Assembly: GCA_038030265.1 (NCBI GenBank)
Contig: CM075941.1
Span: 5,580,001 to 5,644,000, forward strand
Direction: 5' to 3'
From: Corythucha ciliata
Lineage: Eukaryota > Arthropoda > Insecta > Hemiptera > Tingidae
DNA length: 64,000 bases
The notes below the pieces were generated by a model that was not told the origin of the DNA, made no database searches, and worked only from the letters and a program-made list of their open reading frames with translations. Shown one piece after another: positions 12,961-24,255 of the stretch (positions within the stretch are counted from its first letter, which is position 1; the number at the start of each line of letters is the position of its first letter). The position numbers were made by a program, and so were the translations under genes.

Positions 12961-13480
12961 TCCAATTTCTCAGATATTCGCCTTCGCATTGTTCCAATAG
13001 CCCGGGGTTCGAGCCCTCAAAAAACAATGGAAAACTTGCAATTTCACGGATATTTACCACTGAAAGTTGTAATTTCTCCGAAATTAAGACCCGTAACTTG
13101 CCATTTGGCTGAATTTACAACCTGAAACTTGCTTTTTCGCCATATATTTGAGACCCGAAACCTTTATTTTCGCAGAAATAAGATCCAAAACTTCCAATTT
13201 TGTGGGTAATCGTCAGACCCCACGACCTGAGTTGCGGCCAGCTAGCCTGGGTTCCGCCGCCACAAAAATCGTGTCGAAACTGCAACTTTACAGTAATTAT
13301 GACCCGAAACTGTCAATTTTTCATACAATTGCGGTTACATTCAAGTTCAAATTCAAAGTTATGGACGCAGTTTGGTCCGGTTTGCCCTGGGCTCTCGCCC
13401 ACTAGAAACAAAAGGCCCTGAAACTTGCAGTTTCGCTGCACCTAGGACGTCAAACTTACCTAGGAATACCTAGAAAATTG
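12960..13480. repeat. Type B repeat tract (minus orientation)
   Basis: Words such as GAAAACTTGCAATTTCACGG and CCGAAACTTGC show the reverse orientation to the array before it. The flip lies at about 12960. A GGGTTCGAGCCCT word near 13006 resembles a tRNA B box but belongs to the repeat, since comparable words recur in other copies without a matching A box. Confidence 0.7.
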
Positions 13481-13860
13481 GAATTTTCATACTGTCAATG
13501 AATACCCGTGGCATCGGATTCGAATTTCTGGATCTTGAGGTTTAATTTAGGTGAAAAATGAAAATGAGACTTTCGATAAAATTATAGGAACTGAGGCTAG
13601 AAATTTTTGCGACAAACGTGCTTAGAGGCATCCAATTTCACAAATATTGGAACTCTGTCGAGTGGGCCACGACAGCGCACAAAGTCTTAAGAGCTGAATA
13701 TATGCGAAATTTAAAGTTGTCTGTCTGGATATTAGTGGTATTGCAAGTTTCAAGTCTTTATTTACGCTAAATTGCAAGTTGTTTGTCTTTATTTGTGCAA
13801 AATTGCGAATTTAGAGTCGAGAAATTGATAACTTTGACCACAGACCACCTCTGTGGATTC
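13480..13860. repeat. Short type B tract, plus orientation again
   Basis: GGGCCACGACAGCGCACAAAG near 13662 followed by AAATTGCAAGTTGTTTGTC marks one or two eroded plus-oriented units. Confidence 0.6.
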
Positions 13861-16800
13861 AAGTCGTCTCAAACATCATTCACTCTGCATTTTCTCTCTT
13901 GAAATAACTTTTCGGTCCGCGCGGTTTCAAACAAATTCTCCGTTGTAAATTCCATAAATCTGCTTATAGTTATTGAGTTCTCTTCCGGTAGTCTGCATTC
14001 ACCAGATGCTCTGGTTTTTAAAAGCTTCGATCGATCATGTTTCTTGTCTCCATGTCCCCCCCCCCCACCTCTTTAAGCGTATCCCCTACACATAATCGAA
14101 ATCTGATACGGAGGAATCATTCCTCGAGGGCATATTTCTAATGATCACATGACAAACCTATCATGTCACTCACTCCCCCTAATCTTAATTAAAGTCCGAA
14201 GGGACTTTCCCGTACAAAAAAAAAAAAAAAAGACTCTCCCTTCTCATCCCTTTTGCTATGAAGCCCTTGATTATCCAGCGCTGGTTTAAGAGGGGTTCAT
14301 CCGACCAACATGGCTAATATTGACCCTTTGGGCGGAGGTTTTGATTGGAATTCTCAAATTTCCCACTTTATTTTAAACCCCTCCTCCTTTAAAAAGATCC
14401 TTTCTATCTGCTACAGACTCTCGATTTAATTTCAACTTCATCTTCTCGGAGTTCACTCCGGTATTTGAGGTTATACTACCGCGGAGAGTATTCATAAAAA
14501 TAAAACAAATAAAAACGCCCCCGCACACCACAAACCAACATTATTCTTTGAAACAGTTGGTAATAAATCACTGCGCTAAAGAAGAGCTCAACGTTGCACC
14601 TTTACCTCATAACATTAAACAGAATGAGGAGGATTTTTAAAAGCCCGTAACTCATATGGAAAGGAATCCCTTAAGGGCATAAATAAGCTGCGCCGCCTAC
14701 TCGCAGAAAAAGGAAAATCCCCCCCTCCTCTCCTTACAACCCCACCACAAAAGATTATGTACGAAGTGTTTATGCTGAAGTCACTGTGATGGATGAACGT
14801 TTACAAAAGAAGAAGAAAAAATACGTTTAAAAGGTGTAAGTACCTTTTTTTACTTTTCCCACCCATAACTTATGTACGCCGGCAAAGAAGGTAGGGAAAA
14901 TCCGTCGGATTTATGTTTTCTTCCGCGTATATAGAATTCGAGATAGAGTTTAATAAATATCCCATCTGCCCCCCGCCCCACCTTGCACTTCCACAAAAAA
15001 AAAAAAAAAATGTGTAGAGTGAGTTGATGTGTTGGATTGGGGCAGACGGGTGGGGAACGAGGCATTCGAGATATTAACAATATCTTGATTTATCTGCGGA
15101 GGGAGAGGACAAGCAATAAATGGAAGACATTTTTAGAAGTGATGATATATCATGCTTTGCATTTGACTTTTTCCTGCCACTGTGTGGTGGGAGTAAGTTA
15201 ATAAATAGATGGTTCAACGGTAAATCCCTTCTTAGCTCACCCTTTCTCTAAAAACGGCGGTCATTTTTTAAAATTCATTGAGTTCGCTTTATTACCAAAA
15301 ATTAATTAAGAGAAGAAACCTAAACAATTTTCCCGCTCCTCGAGAATTGTTTTAAAGCGTCGAGAAACCCCGTGGGGGTTATCGCTTAAGGGTTGAAATG
15401 TTGAGACACGCAACCCCATCGTCTTCATCTTCCACGCCTGAATATATAAAATGCAGTTTGCCTTTCTTGGCGGCGCCCTCTCTCGTTTCACTTTTGATGC
15501 GGAATGAAAACGCGGAGATGAAAATTAATTCTGCCTCATTATGATCACGGAAATTAAACGAGAACAACGGATACCCGTGTGGAAATCTCTGGGAGACACC
15601 ATCCTGCGAACGCGGGTTCCCTCCTCTTCTCGTTCAACAACCTGTGCCCTCCTTTTAACTACTCTCATGAAGAAATGGGAGGGTCGTTTCTTAGCATTTT
15701 CACCCCTTCAAAAAGTTTTAATGCATAAATTAATAAATACCTACTCGTGGTAAAGCTTATTAGTACAAATGAAGAAGTTGTTAAGCTACAATGAGTGTGC
15801 TAAAGGATGTAAGGGATGGTTTTGTGCTGAAAGAGGGTTGAACCTTAATGTCGGTATTTGTCGGTGAACGCGATATATGTAGACGTGATTCCACATGGAT
15901 TGATTTGATTTCGGCGATTATTGAATTATATGGTTATGGAAAGTTCATGATTTGGTTTGATTGATGTTTCATAATTGTAACCGGTGTCTCTAAAAGTCCT
16001 TCAAGCCTTAAATCCCTCTTCAAGCGGTGATGTCCATGTACACCCATAATACTCCCTCCATCGTCTCTAAACTCAGTTCACAAACCATCATCACGCCACC
16101 AGCAATGGCTTAGGTGCTTAACAGTTTGTTCTAATCTTGCGACCAACGAGAGGGGTCCTTAAATCCTCTTTCAGCTGTATTTAATATTAATTAAGACCGG
16201 ACGTTTATGTTCCGAACTATGTTTGTGGGGAACATATTTTTTACCACCCTCCCTCTTATCTCTCTCTGTGGGATGCTGGGATGTTTTGTCCCTTCTTCAA
16301 CTATAGTAAGGTTTTACAATTTGAGGGAAATGGGGCGAGGGGGCTCTTCTCTCATTGATGGATGGCCCAATGTGATTAAAACCACGTACATTATATTCGA
16401 AAAGCGTGTTGTCCCCCCCCCCCCGTCACTACCAATTCCACCCATTACTGATTCCGTATGCCCTTATTTTGCTCTCGTCTTCCACCCAGTATACTACATC
16501 ACAATTTACGCCCATTTGTCCCTTTTAGAATGCGTCGCCGAACATAATCCCCTCCGCAGTCCCATTGCGCCTGGCCTTCATATCCAGGACCCATTTGCCT
16601 GGCAAAGGGCTAAGTAATTTATATCGCTGGGCAAAGATGGCCATAGTAAAGGGTTGAAGGGGCTGTGTTTTTTTGTTCTAACAAGAGAGAACAAAATATT
16701 GCTGTATTTCTGTCTCTGTCTACTGTTTTTTATATTGTAATGTTTTACCTCGGAGGATGCAAAGAAGGGTTAACAGTAAAGTAAGGGGCCCAACATTTCG

Positions 16801-17345
16801 TTTGATCCTTGCGGAATGCATATACATTTTTTCCCCTGGGCCTTTTACTTTCCCTTTCATTTTTCAAACAAACTAGTATGAACTAAAGCTTTTTTTTTTG
16901 CCTTATATGGCTGCCTACGAATTATTCATTAAAAGAAAAAATCACGTTTTTTATATGAAAAGTCCTTATCTCCCCGCCCATGCAAGTTCCAGATTTGAAT
17001 GTTATGAGAGAACTCCGTAAAAATTAGTATTGGGCTCTGGTCAATTGCCAGGCCACTATCCGGAAAACTTGGCAGTCAAAATCTGCACCTTGATTTGATC
17101 AATTTTGCACACAAAGTCTGGTTCCGTGGTCAATTGACCGCCAAATGCTATAGCAGGGTCTGTACAGCATCCTTAGAACAAAATTCTCTGACTTTTCCCT
17201 CTGACTCAGCAAATTTTTCTTGGTTATCCAAATTCATATTGTTAGTAAGATCGCTTAAACTACGAGGGTTAGTAGGTAATGCATGCATAAATGTGTAGCC
17301 GTAGGAGCCTATATTGTCAGTCTTCCCTCGTTGAGGTGCGTCAAA
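13861..17345. other. Single-copy AT-rich DNA, no gene recognised
   Basis: Unique sequence with poly-A, poly-C and purine-rich patches. The open frame 16207-16617 (plus, 136 codons) and others of 60-76 codons match no family I know and have a length expected by chance in 64 kb of six-frame sequence. No convincing exon borders were found. Confidence 0.5.
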
Positions 17346-17347
17346 AA

Positions 17348-17380
17348 CGAACCGGTTTCGGCTACTCGCCATCTTCAGCG
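17348..17380 (-). ncRNA. Possible hammerhead-ribozyme-like core motif
   Basis: On the minus strand the sequence reads CTGAAGA, then TGGCGAGTAGCC able to form a short GGC/GCC hairpin, then GAAACCGG. CTGANGA-stem-GAAA is the conserved hammerhead core, and minimal forms with a very short stem III are known from Penelope-like retroelements. I cannot confirm a pairing stem I, and one base beside stem II does not pair. It may equally be a transposon remnant with a coincidental match. Confidence 0.25.
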
Positions 17381-17425
17381 TATGGAAGTACAACTGAAAC
17401 TGAGTTTCAGTTACTTCCATACGCT
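17376..17425. repeat. 50-bp near-perfect foldback (hairpin)
   Basis: The left arm begins CAGCGTATGGAAGTA and the right arm ends TACTTCCATACGCTG. The arms meet at CTGAAACTGAGTTTCAG with almost no loop; the left arm has two extra bases. It joins directly to the hammerhead-like motif, so both may be one end of a mobile element. Confidence 0.85.
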
Positions 17426-17439
17426 GATTGGTGGATGCG

Positions 17440-18300
17440 AAATTGAGACGAAGCGCAAACTGACGAATAAAATGTAGAAAAAGCGCTAATTCGCGAATGT
17501 TATTAATTTGCTCAATACATATTCTCTTTCCCAAATATTCTCTCACTCGCAAATCGCAATTTTGTTTGCTGTACCGTCACTTGACATTCAGAGGCCCCCA
17601 GTGTTTCGACGGGCCCTTAAAATAGGCGGCTAAAATTGAGCTAATGTGATAATCTTGGGGTAAACATACATGTCAAAAGTTTGGAGAAAGCACTAATATT
17701 CGAGGCTAAAATGGCGGAAAAACGCTACTTCATATAGAAAAAAGGCGGTAAAAAACAAGAACTCGCAGCTAAAATAGATAAAAAAGCTAATTCGTCGCGT
17801 AATTTATAAAAATCGCTCATTATTCGCGGCTTTAAAATTGAGAAAACGATCACTTGCGGCTAGAATTGAGAAAACGCCGCAAATTCTGAAATGTAGAAAA
17901 ACGATAATACGCGGATACATTTGACAAGATCCCCAAATTTGCAGCTAAAATTGAGTGAAAACGACAATTCTTGACTTAAATTGAGAAATTATTCGCGATT
18001 GAAATTAAGTAAAAGTGCTTATTTTAGCAAATTGGGACGGCGCACTAATGTGCTAATTTTTGGGGGTAAGCAAGAGTAAAATTTCGGGAAAAGCGCTAAA
18101 AATGGAGAAAAATCACTAATTCGCGTCTAAAATAGAGAAAAATGCTAATTCTTGCCTAAGATTGAGAACACTTCGTGGCTAAAGTTGAGATAAAGCGCTG
18201 ATTCGCGGATAAAATAGAGAAAAATCACAAGTCTGCGGTTAAAAGCGTTCAAAAATTGCTGATTCACGGCTAGAATTAAGAATAAACAAAAATTTATCGC
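17440..18300. repeat. Type C repeat array (plus orientation)
   Basis: About 25 diverged units of GCTAAAATTGAGAAAA with CGCTAATTCGCG-like sequence, spaced roughly 30-40 bp apart. Reverse complement of the 6400-7480 array. Confidence 0.8.
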
Positions 18301-18660
18301 TACACGTAAAATTTATATTTATTGTTAAATTGCTTTCGGCGGTTGTAAATTGGTTTCCGTATTTCTCGAGAAATAGTAATTTCGTAGGATTTGTCCACTA
18401 AAAAAGCAATTTATCACAAAAAGCCTTTCTAACGGTTTCACTACCTAAAAAACCAATTTCTCGGATTTTCCTCATGAACTGAAAAATAATTTTTAAGCGT
18501 TTTGCTCGCTCTAAAAAAAATCAATTTCACTCGCTATAAACGCAATTTCGCTGGCTACGACAGCAATTTCGCGTACGGATTTGCTCACAAATAAGCAAAT
18601 TCGTCGTGAGTTTCATCCCCGAAAAGAATAATACTTATCTCCGCGTTTTGTTAGCTTGAA
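18300..18660. repeat. Type A repeat tract
   Basis: Units such as CAATTTCTCGGATTTTCCTC and GCAATTTCGCGTACGGATTT with AAAAA spacers, roughly 35-45 bp apart. It abuts the type C array directly. Confidence 0.7.
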
Positions 18661-19340
18661 AATCTACTTTCACTCGGATGGCGACCGCGCTATCGACAGC
18701 CCTAAGGGGCCCCGCTTGCGCATGTTGTCAGGGGGCCAGCGTTTGGCCGGCCACTGACAGCCGTGAAGACCAAGTATAAGAGCCCCGACACATTGTGCAC
18801 ATTTTTTTTTATTAAACGCTCATTTTTGTCCCATCTAAGGGACGCTTAACCGCCTCCTCAGATGCTTTTTAGGTATGCCCGGCTGTATTCCACGATTCAT
18901 TATTATCTGGGGAGGGGGGGAGGAGGAGTGCTCATAAACCGCGTCCAACTATAGCCATAAGATGAGCGCGATTTTGGCAATAATGGCCTATCTCGGGTGC
19001 CTTCCACAGGAAGTGTCCAAAAATCCAAATTGGTTTTGTGATCAGCGATCAGACGAGCCGCTGAAAGGTTATTATATTCGCCTTCGGAGGCAGCCGTTTT
19101 TGATCGTTGCCTTCTGAGACAGCCGTTTTTGACCGGGCCTTCTGACATACAATGGCTGGCAACCGGTGCCCTTGACTATACTCGTCAAGGGCGCAGAAAG
19201 CCGGCACGCCAAAACTGCTCCGTGTGGGACCACAGCCGCTGGTGACGCCCGCGTGACACAGTCAGATCTGGCTGATGTCGCTAAGGTAGCCTCACAAGGG
19301 GACCGTAGAGATTAGCTAGGACGCATTGGCCATAAAGAAA
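18661..19340. other. GC-richer island, probably old mobile-element debris
   Basis: This segment is distinctly richer in G and C than its surroundings. It has an imperfect foldback at 18727-18762 (TGTCAGGGGGCCA against TGGCCGGCCACTGACA), a 32-bp tandem repeat, and CCTAAGGGGCCCCGCTTG near 18702, which resembles the left end of the hAT-like element at 46984 (GCCTAGGGGCCCCGGCTTGG). No transposase is visible. The origin is inference. Confidence 0.4.
19079..19155. repeat. Tandem repeat, 32-bp unit, two and a half copies
   Basis: GCCTTCGGAGGCAGCCGTTT and GCCTTCTGAGACAGCCGTTT lie 32 bp apart, followed by a third partial copy GGCCTTCTGACATACA. Confidence 0.8.
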
Positions 19341-22060
19341 ACTTCACTCAGCAACCCAAATACTGAATTAAAAACAAAATCCTACAACAAATCAACAAAT
19401 TAAGATTTCCACGAAGGAAAATCGGTAGAAGGCAAGGGAGACGGGAAATCGGAAACCCTTTCTCAGTGGCGATAATGAGGCAATTTTCGCAAAACCTAGA
19501 AAAGTTGTTGGTTGTTTATTGAAGATGCCGAGAAAACCCCTGAGAAACGCGAAATTTTGGATTCTCCGTTTTAATAATATTCAATTGATTCTTCTCCGTC
19601 CAACCAATATTGCCTACCCACGAAATGTTTTTCCAAGAGAGGGATGCGAGATTCTGCCTCAAAATCACTGATATGAATGCTAATGTTTTTTTCCCCCTCT
19701 AACTCTCCCCCCTCCCCCATACAATCACCACAGAAATAGAGCCCCTACTACGGTGACGGTATAGGCATATACGGTGAAGGGGTTGGAGAAAAAAAAAGAA
19801 GGGAAAACTGAGCTGCAATCTCGTTAAGCTATACCTTTACACCGCTACATAGGAGCTGTTTGTGCATGCGGAGCCGCATTTCAAATAAAATTCCTCTCCC
19901 TTCTCCCTCTTCCACTGGTGCGTCCACTCAAGCCAGTAAGGTTTGAGTGCATGCGTTTGCATGAAATATAAATAAATTTATATACGCCTGCATATTTTCA
20001 TAGGAAAAAAAGAACTGGCGTTTTTTTTTATTTATAAATCTGAGATCTTCCAAAATGACAGAAGAAAAAAAAAGGGGGCGGAGAATGGAATTGAATCCCC
20101 TTCCCTCATGGCTCTTTTAAGACGACACCCTTAGAAAGTGGTCATAAAGTGCGGGATTACCGCAAAAATAGGTGAGATGATATAGCAGGGTTTAAATTCG
20201 TGTTTTAGCATTTAACAGCTTGATTGTTCACACCTTTGAGATAAAAAGGTAAAAGGATTTCTGAGCAGGGAAGAATCCTTTTTAAGCCAAGACAAGCGTT
20301 TTGCTTGTTTTAGGGGGGAGGGGGCAGGTGCAACAACAAATTTAGTTTCAGAGGCTCGCAGAACCTTTTTTTTTTCTGAAAATCCTTAAGCCATTTCAAC
20401 GTATTCCGTTTCGAATTTCTCCACTTTGAATGAACTGGCTATAAAAGTAATAAATGGCGCCCGTAGGTATAGCCGAGTTTTAACCGTTGAAAGTACCAGC
20501 CCTTTACAGTGCACTACATCACTCGGTGGGTCTGGGGGGCCGATATAAAGTGGATTTACGTTTGGCTAAATTAAACTTTAATTTAAACATACGACACGTG
20601 TTTTTTTCAAACACATTCTTACTTTGTTATAAAAGGACTTTTTCCATAAGAGGCCTGTGAAGAGCCCCATAACCGTAAATTTTAAGGAATACCAGTGGGC
20701 ACCATCATCATACCCCTCCTCCCTCCGCAAGGCTCAACCTGCTGCGTTTGGCTAATTGCTCTTTCACCTTTGTAAAGTATTCAAATGTGAACTGTAAAGC
20801 TTGTACACCAGGAAGAAAATAATAGGCTTTGAAAATGACAGTTCACCGTATATTTAAAGGGATTTAGCGGTCATTTTTAATTTAGTAATCCTCAATGTCT
20901 GGCCATATAAGGAGATCGACTCATTAAATCAAAGGGGTTTAGGAATAAATGAGTTGAACGTGGAAGTAAAACAGTCCAAACGTTTTCCTCGTTTTAATTT
21001 TAAGTGACGCAGTATATTTTCTTGATCGCTTGTGTTGTTTTTCAAGTGTGCAATCTCTTTATAATAGTGAAAAAGAGATAGAAAAAAAGTCAAGGTTTAT
21101 TCACGCACAGAACTTTATTTATCTGAACGTCAAATCAATGCACCAGTAGAATACGAAGGCCTTCTTCTCATTCTTTTAATTAGACATGTGCTAGGAGAAA
21201 AATTGTGAAATGTCTGAGATATTAAATTTCCAGTTTTTTGGGCCTTTAAAACGAAATTGCATGCCCTACTAGAACACTTTAGGAATAAAAAATTTGTGAC
21301 TGCCCATAATTGTCCAGCCTTGTCTTCCTCACGACCAAGAAACTTATTGTTTGGACCTCATTATCTGGTGTTAAACCAGTTTGAAAACTCCAACATATTT
21401 GCGATCGACGAGGAGGAATTCTCGCCAGGTGGGGGGGGGGGGGTAAACCTTTGTACCTTTTGTTACCGGGTGGGGACCTTCATTATTTCAAACGAGCAAG
21501 GGTGCACACCAAGAGAATGTTTTCAACATTAAATTATCAGTACAGCCAGGGCTTTGAGATCTTCCTAATCAGAGCCTCATCCTATAGTCTAAAATAACAA
21601 TGTAATTGTAAACCTAAGATCTCAATGATTTGAAAGAGAAACTAGAACAAGCTGATCGACTTTCAAAGCCAAGGAAAATAGAGCCTTATAGTTATCAATT
21701 AATTTGACCTCAAAACGTGTTGTATTCGTCTGCAACATTTTTCGCGGTACTATTGTTAATTTTAAAAGTAAAAGTAAGTTTTAGCTCAGCTCAAAAGTGT
21801 GCACTGTGCACAATAAATGAACGCTATCGGTAGCAAGAATTATTGTTATATCGTACTTATAACTTTACTGTTAATTAAGCGATTATATTCGAAACTATTC
21901 TGATGGGTAGAGAAGTTTATGGGGTTCCCCCCTCTCCCACCACCACCAATATCACAACCGTAATGTAAATTGCATAGGGACCGTGAACGTGAAGTAGCCT
22001 CGATTTCCATAGAATTCTGCAATGCGTTATTTTGATTTTTCATTTGCGTCTCGCGGGCTA
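19341..22060. other. Single-copy DNA, no gene recognised
   Basis: Unique AT-rich sequence with homopolymers (poly-G of about 13 at 21431). No recognisable coding region beyond the candidate discussed just to its right. Confidence 0.5.
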
Positions 22061-22175
22061 AGCCCTTGCAAAGCAAGTAAAATGAAAGCTTCAGAAATTA
22101 CATAGTAATCACCTCGATTATGCTTTTAATATCCACATATTCAGATTCCAGCTTCGATTCACTTGCTAACACCAT
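21846..22175 (-). CDS. Candidate 5' end of an unknown gene (two exons)
   Basis: An ATG at 22175 opens 21 codons (22175-22113) rich in Glu, Ser and Lys, ending at GAG|GTGATT. A 48-bp gap with a T-rich run and TTTGCAAG leads to a second open segment starting at 22064 in the same phase, beginning GLARETQMKNQNNALQNSME. That frame stays open to 21846, though a donor may end it earlier, near GTTGTG or GGTGGT at about 21945-21960. Upstream (22180-22340) is CG-richer than its surroundings and could be a 5' leader. The 48-bp intron is slightly shorter than those of the two firm genes. I recognise no family. Chance is a real alternative. Confidence 0.25.
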
Positions 22176-24070
22176 GAAACACAATTTGAATTAAATTCTG
22201 GCACACCAAACAAAAACCGCGCTCACTTTCACACTGTCCAACGCTCGCACGTTCACGAAGCACGCGAAGGGAAAAAATCGCAACAAAAATACAGAAGGAC
22301 TAGTGGACGGCTAAACTTGCAGTCGAACCTGCCGACAGTTGTCGCGGAAGACAAGAACTAAAAAAAAAAAAAATGATTGGCGGGAGGGAGGGGAGAGGTG
22401 CTAGCCGGTACAAAAGGTCCAGAGTAACAAGGGGCTGGCTGGAAGGACAGCAAAGGATGAAGACACCCAACTGTGGTATGAAGAGAAGTGGTTTTTAATA
22501 ATACAGCTTGGTTGGTGACGAGAGTGAAGGAAGGGGTTTACTGGGGGGGGGGGCATGGGAGGGGGGAATTAAGTGACTCACAGGAAGAATTCTCAAAGCA
22601 CGCGTTGGGAGAAGTGTGGAGTGAGGGAGGGGGGACGCAAAACAGGGGTCACCAATTTATTAAAGACCGGTTGTTTCCCAAAAACCCGGGAGCAAGAGGA
22701 GTGAAGGGGGGGGGGAGAAAAAACAAAGAAAATTGGTCTCGCGTTTGTTGAAACAAGTTACGCTTGTTTGGTCGATGCGCTTTACAGGCGCATCGTTGCC
22801 AAGTGCTTCTGCTGGGTGTATGAGAAAGGAATACGAACTCGAGGATAGACCACATTTGAGAGGGGAAAAAATCAATTCTTGTCAATGTGTGTCAAAATAA
22901 GTGGATCGGGAAGGGAGTATTACACCGCAACAGTGCAATGCATGCATTATTATTGTGCAGTGACTTAAATTTTCACTTTCCCGCATTGCCTCACCCCTTG
23001 CACACACACACACAAACATTCCTCTATCAATCAATAACATTTTGAAATACAAAGATAAATGGAGAGTTATAAAAGAGGGTCTTGTATAGTCTCATAATTC
23101 AACTTGTTAAGAATAATTGTTCCTCGGGATATATGTATTTAAAGGGTGCTCGGCACTCATCTGTAACCATATCATCGTCTTGTTTTTTTCTTTTTTTTAC
23201 TATTATTGAAAGATGAAAGCCATTATTTGGTTCCTACAATGGCTATTTAACTGCTCTCCTACTTTAAATTTATGATAACAGTAAGATAATTTTCGAATTA
23301 TAAATATTATTCCCATTACAATGAAAAACGACAACACAGATTGTATAAGGTAAACACTATACTCCAGACCCCAGTAGGTACAGAAACCGACTGGGAATCC
23401 TTTTATTGCTCCGTATTTGTCATGGTTGAAGTAAAGTACGTATATGTGCTTGTTGTTTAGTGATTGGCTGTTGTCCGGTAGAGATACTAGTGATGGTGGG
23501 GGTGAGAGGGAGGGGTTCACACTAATACAGTCTAAAGGGACTGTAAATCCCATCACAAAAGGTGAGAGTGGAGAGACTAAAGTAAATAGAAGTTGTTCCA
23601 TGTTTTTTTCACAGTCCATTGAGCTTGCGAAATGTAGAGGAAAAAAATAGGGGTCTTCAATTCACCTCATTTTGGCTCGCACCCACTTGTTCTTACAGAG
23701 AGATGAACGGGCAGTGAGTCAAGAAGAAAGGAAACAAAAAAAGAAAAAAAAAAACAAATTTTATGACTGGAGGAAAGGTTTAAAGGGTGCAAGCAAGAAG
23801 GGCAGCCCCAATACGCGTTAAAAGGTTAAAAATCCTATAGCTATACACTAAAATAAATGGGTAAAGCCTAAAGCGTGGGTGCTCAGAGTGAAAGGTGTTG
23901 TAAAGGCGTTTAATTTACTCTTAAATTAACTAGGAACAGCTAAAGAAGTCGTCCATCAGACTTGTGGTGCAAAAGTGTAATGATGAAGGGATCAGGAGCC
24001 CAGATGGGCGCATTTTTCGGTCAATTTATCAGTGTTTCCTCCAGGGAAACAGGGAATTCCCTCCCAGGGA
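22176..24070. other. Single-copy DNA, no confirmed gene
   Basis: Contains a CG-richer patch at 22200-22340, poly-G tracts near 22540 and 22706, and a (CA)n stretch near 23003. The 138-codon minus-strand frame at 23203-23619 carries one hydrophobic stretch near its C-terminus but matches nothing known to me. Confidence 0.45.
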
Positions 24071-24074
24071 TGCT

Positions 24075-24247
24075 CGTTCTATTGCACAAAGACTCCACTT
24101 GGGATCTAGTTGGTCTTAACATTTCGCCAGCTTGATCAAGTATCTTCCTGGAGTTTTATGGGTCAAAAAGGGGGGTCCAAAATGGCGGGTTTCAATGGTT
24201 TTGGGATCATAGGGGTGCTGGGTGCCAATTTTCATGTAATTTCAAGC
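24075..24247. repeat. Dispersed repeat copy 1
   Basis: About 170 bp aligning with 62078-62248 in the same orientation. Shared words include TGGGATCTAGTTGGTC, GGTCCAAAATGG, TCATAGGGGTG and ATGTAATTTCAAGC. No terminal repeats or coding frame are visible, so the class is unknown. Confidence 0.8.
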
Positions 24248-24255
24248 AGTACGAA

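Noticed and set aside
12995..13020. tRNA B box (GGGTTCGAGCCCT)
   Set aside because: It is part of a type B unit; no A box lies at a suitable distance and no cloverleaf can be drawn.
17148..17552. 134-codon minus-strand frame
   Set aside because: It runs through the foldback at 17376-17425 and into repeat sequence, so it is not a plausible gene.
23203..23619. 138-codon minus-strand frame with a hydrophobic stretch near its C-terminus
   Set aside because: Several frames of about 130-145 codons are expected by chance in 64 kb of AT-rich sequence, and comparable ones occur at 8166, 16207, 17148 and 60190. No family match or conserved motif was seen.
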